Below are positions 60,437 through 64,000 of a DNA stretch of 64,000 bases, piece after piece. Within the stretch, counting starts at the first letter, position 1; the number at the start of each line of letters is the position of its first letter. The DNA is from Microcoleus vaginatus_C (lineage in GTDB: Bacteria > Cyanobacteriota > Cyanobacteriia > Cyanobacteriales > Microcoleaceae). The notes beneath the pieces were generated by a model, which searched no databases, was not told the origin of the DNA, and worked only from the letters and a program-made list of their open reading frames with translations. The translations under genes were made by a program, and so were the position numbers. The DNA lies in the NCBI GenBank assembly GCA_040004035.1, contig JAMPLN010000005.1, one strand, 5' to 3'.

Positions 60437-61609
60437 CTATTTGGCAACCTCAATCTTGTAGTCTGGGCTGATGCCGTCAGCGGCCGCGGCTACTTTTTCT
60501 CTAACGTTTTGGGGCAGAGGAACGTAGCCCAATTCGGAACTAACTTTTTGACCTTCAGTTAAGCCGTATTCAACCATTGCCTCGATGGTTTTGGCTTTGT
60601 TGGGGTCAGCAACTGTTTTGGGGACGAGCATCCAAGTGTAGGTGACAATTGGATAGGATTGAGCGCCTTCGGGGTCTTCGATAAATGCTCGCAGGTTTTC
60701 CGGCAGCGGCACAGTCGCTAAAGCTTGAGAAGCTGACTCGTCGGTAGGTACTACAAATGTGCCTGCTTTGTTTTCCAAAGATGCAAATTTGAGATTGTTG
60801 TTTTTGGCGTAGCCGTATTCTACGTAGCCAATGCTGCCGACGGTTTGCAGGAGTTGGGCTGTGACGCCTTCGTTGCCTTTTGCGCCTACGCCTACGGGCC
60901 ACTGTACTGTTTTGCCGTCGCCTACTGTACTTTTCCAGTCGGGGCTGATGGCACTCAGGTGTTTGGTAAAGACGGCGGTTGTACCGCTACCGTCGGAACG
61001 GTGGACGATGGTGATGGCTTGGTCTGGCAATTTAGCGCCCGGGTTGGCCGCTGCAATTCTGGGATCGTTCCAGTTGGTAATTTTACCGGCGAAGATATCT
61101 GCGTAAACGTCTCTGGGCAGTTTCAGTGGTTCGGTTAAGTCTGGCAGGTTGTAGCCCAGGACGATGCTGCCGGCTGTCATGGGCAGCAGTATCACGCCTT
61201 TGTCTGCTGGAACTTTGGCGATTTCGTCGTCTTTCATGCCGGTGTCGCTGGCTCCAAAGTCTACTGTGCCTTTGGTAAATTGTTCGACTCCGGCCCCGCT
61301 GCCTACGGATTGATAGTTAATTTGTACTTTGGGGTTGATTTTGTTGAAATCTTGAAACCAACGCTGGTACAGGGGGGCGGGGAATGAGGCGCCTGCTGCG
61401 GTGATGGCTACGTCTGAGGCTAGGGCGAGTTTGGTGTTTTCCGCTGTGCCGGTGGCTGCAACGGGGGAAGCTGCGGTGTTGCCGGGGGTGGAGCTGCTGC
61501 TTGGGGTTGTGCTTTCGGTGCGGCAAGCTGCTACACTGAGGACGATCGCCATAGCCGAAATTGCTGTAGTCAGACGGTGTGGATTAATCAAGTTGAGACG
61601 AAAAAGCAT
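60437..61609 (-). CDS. pstS: Periplasmic phosphate-binding lipoprotein PstS
   Basis: A 390-residue PstS. The signal ends in a lipobox-like LSVAAC (Cys about 29), followed by a Ser/Thr/Pro linker and the binding fold: ITAAGASFPAPLYQRWFQDF, INYQSVGSGAGVEQFTKGTV, DFGASDTGMKD, IVHRSDGSGTTAVFTKHLS, and the SIGYVEYGYAKNN and LIVTYTWMLVPK-like late motifs. It captures phosphate in the periplasm and passes it to PstCA. First gene of the operon, preceded by a Pho-box-like site at 61666-61684. The separate hairpin region after it may give it higher mRNA levels than the other genes (inference). Confidence 0.96.
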   Translation of the reverse strand: MLFRLNLINPHRLTTAISAMAIVLSVAACRTESTTPSSSSTPGNTAASPVAATGTAENTKLALASDVAITAAGASFPAPLYQRWFQDFNKINPKVQINYQSVGSGAGVEQFTKGTVDFGASDTGMKDDEIAKVPADKGVILLPMTAGSIVLGYNLPDLTEPLKLPRDVYADIFAGKITNWNDPRIAAANPGAKLPDQAITIVHRSDGSGTTAVFTKHLSAISPDWKSTVGDGKTVQWPVGVGAKGNEGVTAQLLQTVGSIGYVEYGYAKNNNLKFASLENKAGTFVVPTDESASQALATVPLPENLRAFIEDPEGAQSYPIVTYTWMLVPKTVADPNKAKTIEAMVEYGLTEGQKVSSELGYVPLPQNVREKVAAAADGISPDYKIEVAK

Positions 61610-61665
61610 AGGTATACAAAAGTTTCGATCGTTATATGGGTGTCCCGCATCAGCATAGCGCGCAA

Positions 61666-61684
61666 AAGTAAAGGTTAGGTTAAG
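61666..61684 (-). promoter_or_regulatory. Pho-box-like tandem site upstream of pstS
   Basis: On the minus strand, CTTAACCT (61684-61677), 3 nt, then CTTTACTT (61673-61666): 8-bp direct repeats at 11-bp phase, the pattern bound by the PhoB/SphR regulator in cyanobacteria (consensus CTTAACCT). The first unit is perfect, the second differs at two positions. Located 57 bp upstream of the pstS start. It implies induction by phosphate starvation. Confidence 0.7.
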
Positions 61685-61975
61685 AATCTTTACACTTAAT
61701 CCCTATTTAATATTAATTAATATTATTAATTAATTGATGAGCTTGACAATTGTGATTTTATAAGATAGAGGCAAGATAGATTTGTACGGAAACAAGCAGT
61801 CGATCGCCCGATCGCGAAAAATTCTCCATTAAATTATCACAAGATCGAGGCTTGAGAACCAGAAAACCATACAATGGTGGTTATTTTGACAGTAGTGCTA
61901 GTATTAAGAATTTAAAAGCTGCGGGCATTGAAGCTTGCATCTGACAAATACATTCTGACGAATGCTGTTTGATGA

Positions 61976-62067
61976 TATAGCAACCGCCCTCACGGTTAGG
62001 ACGTTCTTAATTGCACAAACATAAACGGTCGATTGCAACTTCGGTCTTCCTTCTTTCTTCTGCTATA
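61976..62067. repeat. Dispersed palindromic repeat TATAGCA...TGCTATA, copy 2
   Basis: Arms TATAGCA (61976) and TGCTATA (62061-62067). Shares TATAGCAACCG and TTAGGACGTTCTTAATTGC with the copy at 27901. The last base is directly before the bioY ATG, so the element makes up the entire bioY leader. The rest of the gap 61610-61975 holds the divergent pstS promoter region and AT-rich ATTAATTAAT runs near 61708-61735. Confidence 0.75.
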
Positions 62068-62646
62068 ATGCCTGCTCCTATTGAATTAATCTGGGCTGTT
62101 ATTGGTTTGCTTCTGACGATAGGAGGCACTTTTTTGCCTGCATCTGTCACAATTCCGATTGGGTTGTGGGACGATCGAGGACTTCAGGCGTACTCTTTAG
62201 GTGTTACCTATCAAATTGGAGCCGTTTTGCTAGTAGGCTGCATGGGGGGGAAAAATGCTGCGGCTCTCTCGCAAATTGCCTATTTGGCATTAGGATTAAC
62301 TTTGTGGCCAGTTTTTTCTCAAGGCGGCGGCATCGGCTATCTCAAAGAAGCGAGTTTTGGGTATTTGCTGGGTTTTGTGCCGGGTGCTTGGGTATGCGGC
62401 TGGGTGGCTTTTAAGGTGGCTTCGCGGCTGGAATCTATGGCTTTTAGCTGTTTGTGCGGTTTGTTCACTGTTCACGCGATCGGCTTAATTTATCTAATTT
62501 TTACTTACTGGCTACCTCCGGCCAAAAAAACACCTTTATTCGATGAGATTCTTAAATATTCGGTTTATCCCATGCCGGGACAATTGGCGGTAGTTTGTGC
62601 GATCGCAGTGCTGTCATTTACGTTACGCCGCTTGATGTTTTATTAA
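62068..62646 (+). CDS. bioY: Biotin transporter BioY
   Basis: 192 residues from ATG 62068 (MPAPIELIWAVIGLLLTIGG); the frame extends upstream but is encoded by the repeat ending at 62067 and is rejected. Six hydrophobic segments, with LGVTYQIGAVLLVGCMGGKN, GLTLWPVFSQGGGIGYLKEA, SFGYLLGFVPGAWVCGWVAF and TVHAIGLIYLIFTYW, matching the BioY S-component of ECF-type transporters. It imports biotin at the plasma membrane, alone or with a shared ECF module (not in this window). lspA follows on the same strand after a repeat-bearing gap of 265 bp; this gene pair is common in cyanobacteria. Confidence 0.87.
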   Translation: MPAPIELIWAVIGLLLTIGGTFLPASVTIPIGLWDDRGLQAYSLGVTYQIGAVLLVGCMGGKNAAALSQIAYLALGLTLWPVFSQGGGIGYLKEASFGYLLGFVPGAWVCGWVAFKVASRLESMAFSCLCGLFTVHAIGLIYLIFTYWLPPAKKTPLFDEILKYSVYPMPGQLAVVCAIAVLSFTLRRLMFY

Positions 62647-62650
62647 TTGC

Positions 62651-62746
62651 GAAGGAAGAAGGAAGTTCGGCAACGGATTCTGTAACGGATGAAACGGATG
62701 TCAGGATGAAGGATGAAGCATGAAGGATGAAGGATGAAGGATGAGG
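62651..62746. repeat. Dispersed TTCCTTC / CATCCGTTAC repeat, copy C, plus (GATGAAG)n
   Basis: GAAGGAAGAAGGAAG, then TTCGGCAACGGATTCTGTAA and CGGATGAAACGGATGTC as in copies A and B (inverted relative to A). It runs straight into five copies of the heptamer GATGAAG (62705-62743). Confidence 0.8.
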
Positions 62747-62911
62747 TAACTGGTAATTGTGCAAAATAAGGTTATACTATACATTGCGAAACGGGAGAGT
62801 CATCTCGCTGCGGCTCGGATTGCTTTGCTGCACTGCATTCTGCTTGCGATGACAAGTGAGATTGGAGTAAATTCTCTCATGCCCGATGCCCCATTTTCTA
62901 TTGCTTAATTC

Positions 62912-63424
62912 ATGCGTTTTAAAAGAAATCCCTTGTTCTGGGTGGCTGCTGTTATCAGTTTAGTTTTAGACCACCTGACTAAGTTTTGGGTGGTGCAAAA
63001 TTTTGACTTGACAGTTCCTCCGCAGACGCAGCCACTGTTACCCGGGGTGTTTCACTTCACTTATGTTGTTAATACCGGTGCGGCTTTTAGTCTTTTCAGC
63101 AATGGCGGGGCGATTTGGTTGCGGTGGCTGTCTTTGGCCGTTAGTGTCGGATTGATTGTGTTGGCTTGGTTCGGGCCGCGAATTAACCGCTGGGAACAAG
63201 CTGGCTACGGTTTGATTTTGGGGGGAGCACTGGGGAACGGGATCGATCGATTTGTTTCGGGCCACGTTGTAGATTTTATCGATTTTCGGCTCATTCGGTT
63301 CCCGGTATTTAATCTGGCGGATGTGTTTATTAATGCTGGGATTATCTGTTTGGTGATTGCAACTTTTCACAGTGCACCGCCTACTCCCAGAGTTCAGGAC
63401 GATCGCAATTCTATTTCAGAGTAA
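62912..63424 (+). CDS. lspA: Lipoprotein signal peptidase (signal peptidase II)
   Basis: A 170-residue enzyme with four membrane segments (PLFWVAAVISLVLD, GAIWLRWLSLAVSVGLIVLA, AGYGLILGGALGNGID, INAGIICLVIATF). Catalytic Asp pair in GNGIDRF and FNLADVFIN; conserved DHLTKFWV near the start (Asp20) and VVNTGAAFSLF. It removes the signal peptide from diacylglyceryl lipoproteins, such as PstS encoded nearby if its lipobox is real. The 16-residue C-terminal tail is short and polar. Confidence 0.94.
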   Translation: MRFKRNPLFWVAAVISLVLDHLTKFWVVQNFDLTVPPQTQPLLPGVFHFTYVVNTGAAFSLFSNGGAIWLRWLSLAVSVGLIVLAWFGPRINRWEQAGYGLILGGALGNGIDRFVSGHVVDFIDFRLIRFPVFNLADVFINAGIICLVIATFHSAPPTPRVQDDRNSISE

Positions 63425-63442
63425 CTTTGAAGAAGTCAATCG

Positions 63443-63480
63443 ATTTTAGATTTTAGATTTTAGATTTTAGATTTTAGATT
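63443..63480. repeat. Heptameric tandem repeat (ATTTTAG)n, left arm
   Basis: About five copies of the 7-bp unit ATTTTAG, 20 bp after the lspA stop. The reverse complement array is at 63742-63773, so the two can pair and enclose about 260 bp. Confidence 0.85.
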
Positions 63481-63741
63481 AACCCCCCCACGGGCTGTAC
63501 CGTTCTCAGGTTTATCGGATGCCGAGCTTTTTTTGCTTATCCACTGATGAATCCGGCGGCCTGGCAACCAATTGCTTTCGGTCATTTGTCCCTTGTCTTT
63601 TACCAGAAGGTATAGGTGTCAACTTAAGGTTAGAGTCATTTATGAGCTATAATTATATTTTTTATTGCTAAGGCTAAACTTGCCCGCGATCAAAAGCAAT
63701 TTGGTCACAAACTCCCAGATTTATCCGTGGGAGAAATTTCA

Positions 63742-63773
63742 TAATCTAAAATCTAAAATCTAAAATCTAAAAT
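63742..63773. repeat. Heptameric tandem repeat (ATCTAAA)n, right arm
   Basis: About four to five copies of ATCTAAA directly upstream of the radical SAM start (63777). It is the inverted counterpart of 63443-63480; nothing coding is seen between the arms (gap 63425-63776). Confidence 0.85.
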
Positions 63774-63776
63774 CGG

Positions 63777-64000
63777 ATGACTCCTAATCCATTTGCCCAA
63801 GAACGCTTACTATTTGCCCCAGCAACCCCCGATGCTGATGCTATCCCGACTATTTTTGCTTTTCCCAACGAGTACACGGTGGGTATTACCAGTCTCGGCT
63901 ATCAGATAGTGTGGGCAACTTTGGCTGTGCGATCGGATATTGAAGTGGGCCGTTTATTTACTGATATCCGCGAACAACTTCCCCGACATCCAGAATTACT
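63777..64000 (+). CDS. Radical SAM protein with B12-binding-like N-terminus (3' end outside window)
   Basis: The first 74 codons are visible: MTPNPFAQERLLFAPATPDA, IPTIFAFPNEYTVGITSLGY, QIVWATLAVRSDIEVGRLFT, DIREQLPRHPELL. This N-terminus is typical of the cyanobacterial B12-binding-type radical SAM proteins of about 500-900 residues; the CxxxCxxC motif would lie beyond the window. Its exact reaction is unknown. The 7-bp repeat ends three bases before the ATG, so no Shine-Dalgarno other than CGG is present; translation initiation may be weak or leaderless. Confidence 0.75.
   Translation, partial: MTPNPFAQERLLFAPATPDADAIPTIFAFPNEYTVGITSLGYQIVWATLAVRSDIEVGRLFTDIREQLPRHPEL

Noticed and set aside
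1..64000. tRNA, rRNA, tmRNA or known riboswitch
   Set aside because: No cloverleaf with a T-loop GGTTCRA in a gap, and no recognised riboswitch core was found by reading; an Infernal/tRNAscan run would settle it.

Overview
The window comes from a cyanobacterium, most likely a filamentous non-heterocystous one of the Oscillatoria/Microcoleus/Phormidium type. Direct evidence is the phycobilisome genes (rod-core linker cpcG, bilin lyase cpcS, degradation adaptor nblA), the PSII repair protein Psb32, a plant-type phytochrome, a Hik2-type kinase, many cyanobacteria-only DUF proteins, very frequent GCGATCGC (HIP1) sites, and abundant 7-bp tandem repeats. The genus is inference. No tRNA, rRNA, CRISPR array, prophage or complete insertion sequence was seen.

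Region 1-38 kb is dominated by signal transduction. It holds the 3' end of a GAF histidine kinase, a receiver-kinase, a Hik2-like redox kinase (Cys16 retained), a GAF hybrid kinase, a CBS-like coiled-coil protein, a REC-wHTH-HPt-REC-REC regulator, a phytochrome kinase (bilin Cys257), a single-domain receiver, and a LOV-PAS-PAS-PAS-PAS-GAF kinase (flavin Cys77). Red/far-red and blue light sensors are therefore encoded within about 14 kb. Between them lie housekeeping and accessory genes: CCB1-like cytochrome b6f assembly factor, PadR regulator, a D12 adenine methylase convergent with a PD-(D/E)XK nuclease, a Tat-exported metallophosphoesterase, PBP2, NanE, a four-helix-bundle protein, a DUF1830-ComFB pair, sucrose-phosphate phosphatase, and an SLH porin with nine 36-bp repeats.

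Region 38-54 kb is mostly metabolic and maintenance genes: a HAD phosphatase, two-family Uma2 nuclease, aspartate kinase with four ACT domains, DUF29 next to a C5-cytosine methylase, DUF4346, Psb32, an FMN reductase, FtsH, an M23 peptidase, DUF4087, a short RecQ, an RluD-type pseudouridine synthase and a NERD protein.

Region 54-64 kb carries the phycobilisome and phosphate genes. cpcG is bracketed by inverted copies of a dispersed repeat. cpcS and nblA are divergent around one short promoter region, so pigment attachment and antenna degradation start side by side. nblA is only 56 codons. The pstSCAB operon (minus strand) has a Pho-box-like site upstream of pstS and three palindromes inserted between pstS and pstC. 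bioY, lspA and a truncated radical SAM gene close the window.

Intergenic DNA is unusually repeat-rich. Several palindromic or MITE-like families recur, and tandem repeats of many unrelated sequences all have a 7-bp period. Some repeats create false N-terminal extensions of real genes (NERD protein, BioY), which affected the starts chosen here.
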